A DNA stretch of 64,000 nucleotides from Aldrovandia affinis (Eukaryota; Chordata; Actinopteri; Notacanthiformes; Halosauridae): NCBI GenBank assembly GCA_029706075.1, contig JAINUG010000168.1:1116001-1180000 (forward strand), written 5' to 3'. The notes under the pieces are model-generated. The model had not been told where the DNA came from and did not search any database. It worked only from the letters and a program-made list of their open reading frames with translations. Shown one piece after another: positions 35,713-46,771 of the stretch (the stretch's first letter is position 1; every line of letters begins with the position of its first letter). The position numbers and the translations under genes are program-made.

Positions 35713-35846
35713 AGATTGAACACATTGCTTAGGCTATACGTAATGGTTTGCACAATAAATGTATTAATAAATTAAAACAACATAAGCTAGGCTACTTGTG
35801 GAAAACAAAACAAAAACACACATTGTTTTTTCCAAAACTACCCATA

Positions 35847-36269
35847 TTAGCATAATTGACACATCCTTGAAATGTATTTAATACATATTATAGTTCCACG
35901 CGTGTAAAACATTTCGGTCAATCTGTAGGCTATAAAATGTCCAATAATGCAGTGGTTTTCAAGAGGAAGAATGGCAGCATTGTCACTTTTCGAAGATATT
36001 GCCAACCGCGCAATAAGAAGGGAACGAGTTATTAGAGATTTTGACCTCAGTTTTAAATCAGACCACTTTTTATTTACGTCCTTCAGGGACCTTTGCTGCC
36101 CCCGCACCTCGTTCACAGCCTGGGCTACAGACTAACATGCCACATACTTGGTTTTACTGGTAAAGCTACTGGAAAGGCTCCCAAACAGCGTCCCTGCACG
36201 CATCTGCACCTCCGCCAACAGGACCTCAATTTCGGCCTCGCTAAAATTCGTTTTCTTGCAGCTCGCCAT
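35847..36269 (-). pseudogene. Myb/SANT-like DNA-binding protein of PIF/Harbinger type, broken
   Basis: From the ATG at 36267-36269 the minus strand gives MASCKKTNFSEAEIEVLLAEV, then an internal stop (KYVAC*SVAQAVNEV), and then RSLKDVNKKWSDLKLRSKS. This is the Myb/SANT-like helix-turn-helix module found both in PIF/Harbinger accessory proteins and in MSANTD-type host genes. The internal stop and the lost tail make it a pseudogene. The neighbouring Harbinger-like terminus at 36340-36538 supports a transposon origin. Confidence 0.7.
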
Positions 36270-36339
36270 TATCAAGTAGAGGATTTGTGTTTTGATTCGT
36301 GCTCCTTTATATGCTAATTATATTAATTAGGGGGCGTTT

Positions 36340-36538
36340 ACAAGGCGGAGATCTAAAACCATTCACCTGCGCACAAGATCATTTGCAATTTATAGATTTC
36401 ACATCTGGGGGACTGGCGTACGCATGTTTTTTGTGTGCGTACGTTCAGTTTCTCTGAATCACACTTACGCACATTTCAGAAATGATCTTAGATCAAATAT
36501 AGGATGGTTTCTACGTAACGTTTTATAAATGAGGCCCC
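36340..36538. repeat. PIF/Harbinger-like right terminus
   Basis: The block ends with TTATAAATGAGGCCCC (36523-36538), whose complement GGGGCCTCATTTATAAA is a common end of fish PIF/Harbinger-type elements. It contains the inner inverted phrase GTACGC...GCGTAC at about 36418-36442. The left terminus was not found. Confidence 0.5.
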
Positions 36539-36539
36539 T

Positions 36540-37640
36540 GGACTCCGGTGCATAATTATTCAGCTCAGCACCAAGGTGTATGCATCAGGTAACTTGGTAA
36601 ACTCTGGCAAACACATAAAAGATTAGAGTAATGAATTTGGCATGCAACAGTGGTGCATAGGCTTACACAACAGCCGGGTACACACTAATCATTATCTTTT
36701 AACCTTTTTCCGCCCCTCATTAAATAATTCCTTCCTTACAATGATTATAATTATGTATTATTTATATTGGTGCAATATTTTGATATATTTCTTTTATTTT
36801 GCTCATTTTAACAGCTGTCGCTGTTTTAGTTTTAAAAGTTGATCATGGTAAATGCCTGTCAGTTACTTAAAAAAAAAAACATTTTATTGCTAATTTAGTG
36901 TGTGTCTCATGGGTAACAACATGTTGTAGTGTGATTCTCAGTGTCACAGAAGTGAATTGTGCAACTTGGAGACATTACGAGACACTGAGCCATCACATTA
37001 GTATCTGTTTTGTGAGCAAAATGATGATCCATAATGGTTTGGGTGATAGAAACAGGTTTTATAGTCATCAAAACATTTTAGTATGTTTTCCACAAAGTGA
37101 ATAGAAGTCATTTGACCACCTTGGATAGGTTTTGGGACACTTGGCGACCACTTGTGACACCACTCACTAAAAGGCCTGTAGTTCATGAGTTCTTGGGTCT
37201 AGAAGTCTATCTTTTTTGCACAGACTTAGTTGGCATGTTGTACAAGGCATGCAGAGGTATATCATGAAATGTGAGACTTGAGACTCATTTATTGCTTTTC
37301 AAACTTGAGATTCTACACAAGAAACATTAAAGTAGGCATTTATAGTTATGTTTGATCTTCAGTCCTTTGGGATGTGTGCTATTTGAGTAAACCCCTATAA
37401 ACTACAATGTGTTTCCTTTCAAATGATACCAAATGTAGGCATGTGGCCATCACAGTACTTGAGCTATAAACTGTCATATTTGGATATGTCCAAATAAATG
37501 TGAATGCACAAAATAGGGGGTGATGATTAAGGGATCACTCATGCTTTTGGAAGTTAAACAAAATGTGAGTTTTCTAACTTGAAATGAGAAATGTTTCACT
37601 GCTGTATTGAATGACCATTCAGCCTATTTTGATCATAAAT
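36540..37640. other. Unannotated DNA
   Basis: About 1.1 kb, AT-rich, with only short ORFs. No domain, terminus or tandem array recognised. It could be unique intergenic sequence. Confidence 0.45.
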
Positions 37641-37800
37641 TCATTACATTACAGGCATTTGGCAGACGCTCTTATCCACAGCGACGTACAACAAAGTGTT
37701 AACCGTAGTCAAGAACAGTTTCGCTGAAAGCCATTCTAGAGGGAAGTACAATTCCAGGTGCTAGGAGCAACCACATAGTTAAACTAGGACCCTGTAGGAA

Positions 37801-38839
37801 CAGTGGGTTCGGAAAGTATTCAGACCCCCTTAAATTTTTCACTCTTTGTCATATTGCAGCCATTTGCTAAAATCAATTAATTTCATTTTTTTCCTTGTTC
37901 ATGCACACACAGCACCCAATATTGTCAAAAAAACACAGACTTGTAGACATTTTTGCAGATTTATTACAAAATAAACACTGAAATATTACATGGCCATAAG
38001 TATTCAGACCCTTTGCTGTGACACTTGTATATTTAACTCAGGTGCTGTCCAATTCTTCTGATCATCCTTGAGATGGGCCTACACCTTCATTGGAGTCCAG
38101 CTGTGCTTAATTATATTGATTGGACTTGATTTGGAAAGGCACACACCTGTCTATGTAAGGTCCCACAGTTGACAGTGCATGTCAGAGTAAAAACCAAGCC
38201 ATGAAGTCCTAGGAACTCTCCATAGACCTCCGAGATAGAATTGTGTTGAGGCATAGATCTGGGGAAGGGTATAAAAACATTGCTAAAGCATTGAAAGCAC
38301 CCAGGAGAACAGTGGGCTCCATCATTGTGAAATGGAATAAGTTTGAAACCACCACAACTCTTCTTAGAGCTGGCCGTCTGGCCAAACTAAGTAACCAGGC
38401 AAGAAGGGACATGGTCAGGGAGGTGACCAAGAACCCAATGGCCACTCTAAGAGAGCTTCAGAGTTCCTCTGCAGCGATGGGAGAACCTGGTAGAAGGACA
38501 AACATCTCTGCAGCACTCCCATCAATCAGACCTTTATGGTAGTGGCTAGACGGAAGCTACTTCTGAGTGAAAGGCATATGACAGCCCACCTGGAGTTTGC
38601 CAAATGGTACTTAAAGGACTCTAAGAGCATCAGGAAAAAGATTATCCGGTCTGATGAGACACAAATTGAAATTTTTGGCCTGAATGCCAAGTGCTACCAG
38701 TCTGTGTTTTTCTGACAATATTGGGTGCTGTGTGTGCATGAACGAGGAAAAAAATGAAATTAATTGATTTTAGCAAATGGCTGCAATATGACAAAGAGTG
38801 AAAAATTTAAGGGGGTCTGAATACTTTCCGAACCCACTG
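37801..38839 (+). mobile_element. Tc1-like element (family E), internally deleted
   Basis: The roughly 140-bp ends (37801-37941 and 38699-38839) are inverted copies starting CAGTGGGTTCGGAAAG. TA follows the right end (38840-38841). The left flank is AA, best explained as a mutated TA, because the intact LINE copy at 56.1 kb reads CTGTTGGTAAATC at this place. The body keeps only the front of a transposase gene. Confidence 0.9.
38202..38716 (+). pseudogene. Tc1-like transposase N-terminal fragment (family E)
   Basis: Reads ELSIDLRDRIVLRHRSGEGY and AKALKAPRRTVGSIIVKWNKF, the Tc1 helix-turn-helix region, with a stop just after the Met. The frame then breaks and reaches SDETQIEIF-like sequence with the first catalytic Asp at about 38650. 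The rest of the catalytic domain is deleted, and the sequence runs directly into the right terminal repeat. Confidence 0.85.
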
Positions 38840-38986
38840 TAAATCTGTAGCCACGATTCAAAGGCAGCAATAAAACAACCAGTGCGGAAAATATCGGCGA
38901 AATAATGCCTAAACCTAATACAATACATAAACAAGTAGACATGAGTGCAATACCAGACAGCTATGTCCCTAAGTAACAAAACCGGA

Positions 38987-40075
38987 CTACAGGGAGAGGT
39001 GCACCCTGAAGAGGTGAGTCTTCAGTCGTCGCTTGAAGGTGGCCAGGGTCTCGGCTGTTCTGACTTCCACGGGAAGGTCATTCCACCATCGAGGAGCCAG
39101 CCAGCACCGAAGCACAGGAGACGCCAGGCATCCTGAGGTAGCAGAACAGGTGGTCTGGCAGGTGTGTAGGGTTTGAAGATCTTGAGGAGCCAGGCATCCT
39201 GACTGCCTGGTAGCAGACCAATGTGGTCTAGCAGGTAGCCAGTGGAGGGTTTGAGCAGATCTTCTGGGAGGTATGTTGTGGGCTGATCCCTTGACTGCCT
39301 GGCAGATGCGGAAGGCCAGCCAGAGGCATTGCAGTAGTCCAAGCGGGACTACCATTGTTTGGACCAGGAGCTGGGTAGAGTACGTGGTAAGGAAGGGACG
39401 GATTCTCCTGATGTTATACAGGAAGAATCTGCACGCCCGGCTTACCGCTGCGATGTTCTTTGACAGGGACAGCCTGTTGTCCATCACCACACCGAGATTC
39501 TTCGCGCAGGGTGATGATGTCACCAAGGTGTCACCTAGAGAAATGGAGAAATCAAGGTGGGGAGAGTTTAGAGCAGGAATGAAGATTAGTTCTGTTTTAC
39601 CTCGGTTGAGCTTTAGGTGGTGACTGTCCATCCAGCTCTGAATGTCCCTCAGGCAAGCAGAGATGCGGGTCGAGACCTGAGTGTCTGATGGGGAGAAGGA
39701 GAGAAAGAGTTGAGTGTCATCAGCATAACAATGGTAGGATAGGCCGTGGGCAGAGATTACAGAGCCAAGGGATCGGGTGTAGAGAGAGAAGAGAAGGGGA
39801 CCGAGGACTGAGCCCTGTGGAACCCCGGTGGGGAGGGATCGAGGCGGTGATACTTTACCAGCCCAGGCGACCTGGAAGGAGCGGCCAGAGAGGTAGGATT
39901 CAATCCAGGCGAGGGCTGTACCACAGATCCCCGTAGCTGCCAGGGAGGACAGGAGGATGGAGTGCTCCACAGTGTCGAAGGCAGCCAAGAGATCCAGCAG
40001 GATCAGGATGGAGGAGAGGGAGACTGCTCGTGCGGTGTGAAGTGCCTCATTGACCGAGAGGAGAGCAGAGCCCAA
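38987..40075 (-). pseudogene. L2-clade reverse transcriptase (YADD), C-terminally rearranged
   Basis: A 362-codon frame with LILLDLLAAFDTVEHSILL (catalytic Asp), TGVPQGSVLGPLLFSLYTRSL and LSYHCYADDTQLFLSFSPSD (YADD), then KLNRGKTELIFIP and KNLGVVMD. Near 39350 the frame departs from the family and part of the next block (MDYCNASGWP) appears in another frame (39342-39022). The end WWNDLPVEVRTAETLATFKRR is family-like again. The 5' part is truncated, so there is no endonuclease. Confidence 0.87.
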
Positions 40076-40100
40076 TCCTGCAGGAGGAATTCTTTGTTTA

Positions 40101-40470
40101 GTTCATTTACATCTGGGAATTCAGGAATAATGAAGAGTTTTGCACGGGATATGAATTTGGATCCAGTAGGTGACAAGGAACTGTAGTATAGCTACTACCT
40201 CTTTACGAGTAATAAAGGCACCACAAATCCCCCCAAGGTGAGGGAGCGCTGTCAGTCCCAGCATAGGAGCCCACATTACTGCAGAAACAGAAACAGCTGG
40301 TAAATCTGCTGTATATTTAGGGATTCAAAACTCACAACCAGGGATGGCCATTCTGAGCACTTACAGTGCTTGAGTACTCAACAGTGAAAAAAATCTTAAA
40401 ATTAAGCTCCACATTGCTGATTTACACAAATGCATGAATGACAGAGAAGTTTAAAGAATATCACACGCAC
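40101..40470. other. Unannotated DNA
   Basis: About 370 bp between two LINE fragments. No coding or repeat structure recognised. Confidence 0.4.
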
Positions 40471-40475
40471 TGCAT

Positions 40476-41253
40476 TTTTTCACCTCCGTAACATCTCCCG
40501 ACTACGCCCCTTTACTCTCCCACTCCAGTGCAGAAACCCCAATCCATGCATTCGTCACCTCCCGTTTGGACTACTGTAACGAAATACTCTCAGGACTACC
40601 CTCCAAGCTCATCAATAAACTGCAATTTATCCAAAACTCAGCTCCACGAATCCTCACATGCACCAAATCCAATGACCACATCATTCTCACTCTCATTCAG
40701 CTACACTGGTTATCGGTCCAGCTACACTGGTTACCATCCACATTGATTTCAAGATTCGTCTCCTCACATATAAAGCCCTACACAGCCTTGCACCCCCCTA
40801 CCTCTCCGATCTGCTACAGGAATACACCCCCACCCGCAGTTTGTGCTCATCCTCAGCTGGTCTCCTCTCCATCCCACCAACCTGACTCAGCACAATGGGC
40901 GTTCAACTCCGCTGCCCGCATTCAACTCCGCTGCCCGCAGACTCTGGAACTCAGTCCCCACACACATCAGACATGCAGAGACACTACCCTCCTTCAAAAC
41001 ACTACTCAAAGCCCACCTATTCACCATGGCCTACCACTGACACTTCTCCCATTTCCCACTGTAAACTGTCTCCCATTGTACTATATATTATGTTGTTCAT
41101 GTGTTGACGTTGAGGTCGTCCTTATGTTTGAACTATTTTTTACCATTTATTTTTTATTTTTGTACCTTGACTGTAATTCCTGTGTTGTTTTTATTTACTT
41201 TTATGTAAGGTGACCTTGGGTGTCCAGAAAGGTGCCAAATAAATAAAATGCAT
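40476..41253 (+). pseudogene. Rex1-like LINE, C-terminal RT domain and 3' end
   Basis: Frames at 40566-41213 and 40843-41040 give MDYCNEILSGLPSKLINKLQ and AARRLWNSVPTHIRHAETLPS, the closing part of a Rex1-type RT. There are two short in-place tandem duplications: CAGCTACACTGGTTA at about 40698-40735 and TTCAACTCCGCTGCCCGC at about 40903-40938. The 3' end has GTAAGGTGACCTTGGGTGTC and AATAAATAAAATG before the pogo-like element begins at 41256. Confidence 0.82.
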
Positions 41254-41255
41254 TA

Positions 41256-42359
41256 CAGGCGCTCCTCACTTAACGACCGAGTTCCGTTCCTACAACTAGG
41301 ACGTTAAGCGAATTGGTCAATAAATGAGGAGCCGCCCCTTACCGATATTTCAAGCATACTGTACTGGTAGTGGGTTTGTGTCAACCATCTTTAGATATTG
41401 TTTTAATGTCACCATTGCACCATTTATAACATTTTTAGTATATTTTTAAATGTTTATACAGTAGTGTACTGTATACTGTAATAAACAGAATAGAGGAAAT
41501 CAGCTCTAATATACATTACTTAGGTTTGCATACTGTAAATACAGGTAATCGTTTTTATTTATTCTGAAGGTCTAAAGCAGGGGTCCCCAATTACCGGGCC
41601 GCGGACCAGTACCGGTCCGTGGATCATTTGGTACCGGGCCGCACAGAAAGAATAAAAACGTTAAAATTTTTATTTTATTTCCATTTTATTGACTATCGCA
41701 GTCTGCAGGGTGTTTTATTTTGAAAAATGACCACTTCCGTCTGTGCCTCTTTTCCGCACTTGTCTCAGTGGCAGTTTTTTTCCATGCACCAATAAATTAA
41801 GCCCACAAGCTAACCCTAGCAAAAATGAGTAAAAAACCAACATTGCTGGAGAGCTTCTTTGAAAAGGGGGAAAGACCCAATGATGAGACTGCCAAAAAAA
41901 AGAAAGCTGCATTTAAAAGAAGTTGAGTTGAGTTGAGTCACATTTACATTATAAATGTAATTATTAAATTAATAATTAAATTATATAATATGCACTTTAT
42001 TGTGTTTTGTTATGCGCGTGATTCTCCCCCTCCCGGTCATTGGAAAAATTGTCTTGCATGAAACTGGTCCGTGGTGCAAAAAAGGTTGGGGACCACTGGT
42101 CTAAAGGAAACTCCAACTTGATAACTTTGTTTTAATTTGCATAACTCTGTACATATTACAGAACATAAAAATACAATCAGTGATAATTACTGCGAGACTG
42201 AGAAAGGGTGATGCGAGATGAGATGCTTGACGCTGAGACGCCACGCTGCCGTTTCCACGACCAAAGTTCTCGTACAGAGTACAATACCGACTGGTCGGAG
42301 AGCTGGTCGTAAGTCCACGCGGTCGTTAAACAGGTAGGTCCTTAAGTGAGGAGTGCCTG
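41256..42359. mobile_element. Pogo/Tigger-like non-autonomous element containing a hAT element
   Basis: The left end CAGGCGCTCCTCACTTAACG matches the complement of the right end (CAGGCACTCCTCACTTAAGG). TA flanks both sides (41254-41255, 42360-42361). The CAGGC...CTCCTCACTTAA form and TA target fit the pogo/Tigger branch of Tc1/mariner. No transposase is recognisable. Without the nested hAT it is about 575 bp. Confidence 0.82.
41578..42098 (+). mobile_element. hAT element, 521 bp, exact 8-bp target duplication
   Basis: The ends CAGGGGTCCCCAATTACC and the complement of GGTTGGGGACCACTG are inverted. GTCTAAAG is identical at 41570-41577 and 42099-42106. A short frame at 41825-41926 (MSKKPTLLESFFEKGERPND) looks like the start of a Charlie-type hAT transposase, with the rest deleted. 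Confidence 0.92.
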
Positions 42360-42569
42360 TATTATTATTATTATTCCCTTGTTTCTCTCCGAGGTGTCCT
42401 TTTTATATACTCTGTACAGTCGCTTCTTTTGACTCAAAATCTCCAGTAAAGACTTAGTCATCCACTGTGGAGACATTTTATTATTTAGGACATCCTATTT
42501 CCTTACTTTTGCAATGAATTTACATTGTTATCTACAATAACCATTTTAAATTTAGTCCATGTTTCATTC

Positions 42570-43165
42570 ACAGTTCTCTTAAAAAAATTATACACTAAGA
42601 TACACTATGTACAAATAACTACACTATGATCACTTGTTCCTAGTGGTTCTACTACCTCTCAGCTTCAAATTCTTTCAGGATTATTACACAAAACCATTGA
42701 TGTATTTATTTCCCTCTTGTAGGCTGAATAACAGACTGTGTCAAATAGCAGTCATTAATCACATCTAAAAACTCCTCTTCACATTTATCTGACACTACTT
42801 CCCAATTAATAAAGGGGTAATTGAAGTCACCCATTATTACCGTCTCTCCATTCGCACAGGCTTGTTTTATGTTATCATAGAGCATAGTATTTATGTTGCA
42901 GTCAGAAGCTGGTGGTCTATAGCATGCTCCTATATTAAGGCCCTTCTCATGATCTCCCAGCAGTCTAATCCAGATGTCTTCACAGGGAATTAATGAGTTC
43001 ATTCCTGCACATTAAGATTGTCTTTCACATAAAGGGCCACTCCCCTTCCTCATTATACATTAATCCCTGTCCACTGCACCAAGCCATGTTTCAGTAATCC
43101 CAACAATGTCATAACCCCCATTCAACATGACGGCCTCCAGTTCCAAAAAAATATATTTATGCTTC
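42570..43165 (-). pseudogene. L2-type endonuclease domain
   Basis: Reads GGYDIVGITETWLG (catalytic Glu) at about 43120-43080, then stops, then GLNIGACYRPPASDCN and ETVIMGDFNYPFINWE in the open frame 43002-42706. A GTSDHSVVICT block with the last Asp-His pair is at about 42620-42590. All main AP-endonuclease blocks are visible, but stops and a frame break interrupt them. Confidence 0.85.
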
Positions 43166-43329
43166 TAGCATTCAAACACAGGAACTTCAGAGTATTACTC
43201 ACACTTATAGTGTCCTTCCCCTCCAAACTCTCTATTCAAATTATGATCAAAAAGATCTTTATTAATTATATCCTTATAGTTATTATTATACTCCGCCCTG
43301 GTATCTTCCATCTGGGCAGTCTGTACCTC

Positions 43330-44170
43330 CCTATCCTTAACAATACTACTAATTTACCTCCCCCCCCCTCCGGTTCAGGTGTAGCCCATCCTGCTTTTAC
43401 AGGTCACCCCTGTTCCAAAAGGAGTCCCAGTGCCCCATAAACTTGTACCCCGCTATCCTACACTAGGTTTGCAACGTGTTAAATCTCCATATAAAATTGG
43501 TACTGCACGTGGTACTGGCAGAATTCCCAAGAAGACCACCGTAGAAGTTCTGCTCCTGATCTTTGATCCTAATTCTATAAATTTGTCCTGGCGAACCTCA
43601 AACCTACCCTTACCTATGTCATTGGCTCCAACATGGGCCATCACCATTGGATACTCTGGCCAGAAGCTTGTCCACATGTTCCAGAAGGTCTCCAACCTGG
43701 GCATCAGGCAGGCAACATTCCATTCGAGACTCCTTTTCCCACTAACAGACTATACTGTCTACACCTCTAATTGAGTCCTCCACTATAACTAACTCCCTTT
43801 TCCTGGGTGGCGTGGCCGCCAGGGTGCCCTGAGGCTAATCAGTCCTCCCACCCACAGAGGGCTGGGCTAGATCCTCTTCCTGCAAGGGCTGGAATCGGTT
43901 AGACACCCAAACTCTGGAGATGCCGCCCCTGCATGTGCATGTCCTTTTCTATGCTTACGCCCCACTGTCACCCAACTCTCTCCTTACCTGCTCTAGAGGC
44001 TCCCCCCCCAGCCAGCTTTGGCATGCATGCTAACTTTCTAAAGGGCGTACTAATAAGTTCCTGGAACGTATTATTCCGCAGTTAGGCTTCGAGATCAAGA
44101 ATCTTGCTCTCGAGATGTTTCACAAACTGACAACGGTCGCAGATGAAAGCCTCCTGGTAGTCTCCTACCA
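43330..44170 (-). pseudogene. L2/CR1-type ORF1 with SGNH-esterase domain, broken
   Basis: Minus strand, from the 5' side: FICDRCQFVKHLESKILDLE, a CxxC followed by a short coiled segment, at about 44150-44095; RKRELVIVEDSIRGVD at about 43800-43750, matching esterase block I, where GDS is expected but EDS is read; VMAHVGANDIGKGRFEV (frame 43704-43453), matching the G-x-N-D block III; and QDGLHLNRRG at about 43370, block V with the catalytic Asp-His. The order and spacing identify the GDSL/SGNH esterase that L2/CR1 ORF1 proteins carry. Several stops and frame breaks make it inactive. Confidence 0.75.
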
Positions 44171-44179
44171 GAAACACAA

Positions 44180-46120
44180 TCATATAATTAAATGTAAAAT
44201 ATTTACTTATTTGTTTTCACATTGATTTCTTTATATATTTCTTTATATATTTAATTAATTAATGAATATTGACACATTTCATCTGTGGTGTGAAACGGGA
44301 AATAATTAAATCTGCCAACATCATCCAACCAGTGGGTGGGATCTAACATTCGATTGGTAGTTGAACTTGGCTTAATTGCTCTTGCCTACTGAAGTGTTTT
44401 TAATATGGTGCCCCCTGCGCTGGATGTCTATGAAATTTCGTAGTAATGTCGTAGTAAGAAAAATGATGGTACTAGCGGACCTAATCAAAGCAAATGGAGG
44501 ATTTTATAGAAGTGATTGTAATGCCAATGTTGCCGCAGGTAAATTTTTTGTCTGCAGGTTGAATTTTCTATAAATTAATCATTAAAAACATAATTTCAAT
44601 TGTCATTGTACATTAGTCACCATCCATTGGTTCAGTCATATGACAGTTCAAGGCAGAGGTTGCCCCTAAGTACAGGATATGAGATCAGATAATTATACCC
44701 AAATCCTAATCTTAACCATTTTGCTGAAATAAGTTAAACTGGCCTTACATCAGCTCCAGTCAACTTCCACCTACACCGATAGGAGATGCTGATTGGAAAA
44801 GGAGTGCATGGTCAACTGTAGCCACAAACCTGTTCAACAGACTGCTACCAACCTTTCTCCCTGCCAGCAGTAACACGAACAACATAGTAACACTAACAGG
44901 ACAACTACATTGCTACTGTAGTAAACACCAATGTTTTAATACATTTTATAGCCACAGACTGTATCATACATTATTCTAATGCCTGATTGATAATTATTGT
45001 AACTTTATTGTTTTTGACAATATTTAACAGCAGGACTGGCTAACTAGTCTTTCTTTTATATAAGTTTGGCAGCTGCAGTATGAAATACATTTCAGAGTAG
45101 AAACTGTAGATTCTGGAACAAAGTGTTATGGAGATGAGACAAAGATCAACCTATACCAGAGTGATGGAAAGAGGAAAGTGTGGAGAAAAAAAAGGAACAG
45201 CTCATGACCCAAAGCATATCACCTCATGGTGGAAGTGGTGTTATGGTTTGGGCATGTATGGCTGCCACTGGAACTGGCTCACTTGAGTTCATTGATGATG
45301 TAGAAATGCAACAAAACTCATTGGATGGTGCTTCACCATGCAGGAGGACAATGATCCCAAACATACAGCCAAAGTTACCAAGGAGTTTTTAAGGCCACAA
45401 AGTGGAATGTTCTTGACTGACCAACTCAAACACTCAACCCCAATACAATTTAGGATGTGTTTCACTTGTTGACGACCATATTGAAGGCAAAAAGCCCTCG
45501 AAAAACAACCAAGAACTGAAGATAGCTGCAGTACAGGCCTGGCAGAGCATCACCAGGGAAGATACCAAGCATCTGGTGATGTCTATGGGTCGGAGACTTC
45601 AAGCAGTCATCAATTGCAGAGGATTTGCAACCAAATATTAAATATGATGACTTTATTTAAGTTTGTGTTCATTTGTCCATTTACTTTTGATCCCCTAAAA
45701 TGGGGGGGACTATGTATAAAAAGCTGCAATTCCTACACAGTTCACCCGATATGGATGTAAATACCCTCAAATTAAAGGTGACAGTCTGCACTTCAGTCAT
45801 TCATTTCAAATACAATGTGCTGGAATACAGAGCCACACTGTGTGCACTGTACCTACTGTTCTCTCTACACTAAGCAAGCTAGCTAGGTTTGATCGTATGG
45901 TGATCATCGAAAACTGTATGTTTTACAAATTTCAACCATTCGAATGTTTGATCCCGCCCACTGGATTTGATGGATGATGTTGACAGATTTAATTATTTCC
46001 CATTTCACACCACAGGACAAAATGTGTGTAACAATATGAATTAATTAATTAATTAATATAGTAATTAATATAGAAATAATGAAATATATAATGAAATATA
46101 TTGGAAATATTTTACAATTA
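44180..46120. repeat. Large imperfect inverted repeat (about 190-bp arms, 1.6-kb centre)
   Basis: The left arm 44180-44365 and right arm 45934-46120 are inverted copies. The best-matched core is GTGTGAAACGGGAAATAATT in the left arm, with AAATCTGCCAACATCATCCA just beyond it. The outer parts are AT-rich with TTAATTAA runs. The centre holds a Tc1 fragment. It looks like a TIR transposon with long termini, but I found no target duplication and cannot assign a superfamily. Confidence 0.65.
45105..45650 (+). pseudogene. Tc1-like transposase fragment, same family as 11.9-12.9 kb
   Basis: Starts abruptly near 45105 with DETKINLYQSDGKRKVW-type sequence, continues VMVWACMAATGTGSLEFIDDV and ends with TCCAGGCCTGGCAGAGCATC-equivalent codons and a TAA at about 45643. 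The downstream sequence GGGGGGGACTATGTA is the family's subterminal block. The N-terminal half is missing and frames change near 45180 and 45390. Confidence 0.82.
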
Positions 46121-46153
46121 ATTATTTATGTTGACATTTCACTTTTTATTTAA

Positions 46154-46641
46154 TATAGGTGTGTTCCCAACACGTCTTCTAAAAATGAAACACCCTTTGA
46201 AGCCAGAGTAACGTGGAGTCTTGAACGCAGACGACAGGACAAGAGACTTGTAGTTTACAATTTAATAACAAACAAAGCTCTTCTTACAAATCAGGTCGAA
46301 TGTATAAATGTATAATGTAATGCCGAATGGTCAAAAAACTGTGTCGCTATCAGGAGCTGGCTTCATCTAACTAACCGGAAGCTTGATCTGCATCCCACAA
46401 TGCTGCACATAGGTCACGTGATTAATTCTAGATTCACAGTTCTAAATAAAGAAATGTTCTATCTCACTTGTCTCTGTGTCTATTTTTAAACTAATGAATT
46501 CTAAATGTACTTATACCATGAAATTATCATGTCAGTCTTTTTAACTAAATTATCAAACATGAAAATATTAATATATCAATATATAAAATATGAACTACCG
46601 ATACGGTATATAAATTAGCCGATTCCTAAACGGCCCCTACA
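46154..46641 (-). mobile_element. BEL/Pao 3' LTR
   Basis: 488 bp. On the minus strand it begins TGTAGGGGCCG and ends CACACCTATA. An AATAAA is in the interior. The end does not have a canonical CA, but the boundary is fixed by where the two LTR copies stop agreeing. Confidence 0.92.
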
Positions 46642-46771
46642 TTATCCGGCCCCTAATTGGTTAGGCAGGAGGGCTAAGCAATTAATACCTTATAAACTAA
46701 ACAATTATGATGTCTATGAACTGACAAACATAAAGTCTCTTGGGGACTATTCTAACTGAAGTCCTCTCTTC

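Larger units (their letters stand above)
37641..40100 (-). mobile_element. L2-clade LINE with UnaL2-type tail, split by a Tc1 derivative
   Basis: The minus-strand RT (38987-40075) is followed by a 3' untranslated region that runs 38986-38840, is interrupted by the Tc1 element 37801-38839, and resumes 37800-37641. It ends in the stem-loop (37668-37682, one mismatch) and TGTAA repeats. A second copy at 55932-56443 has the same 3' region uninterrupted, which confirms the insertion. 5'-truncated near 40100. Confidence 0.88.
42540..44190 (-). mobile_element. L2-clade LINE fragment with ORF1 and endonuclease
   Basis: The minus strand shows ORF1 (44170-43330) followed by the start of ORF2 (43165-42570). 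RT and the 3' end are absent. ORF1 followed by an AP-endonuclease is the L2/CR1 arrangement. Ends undetermined. Confidence 0.78.
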
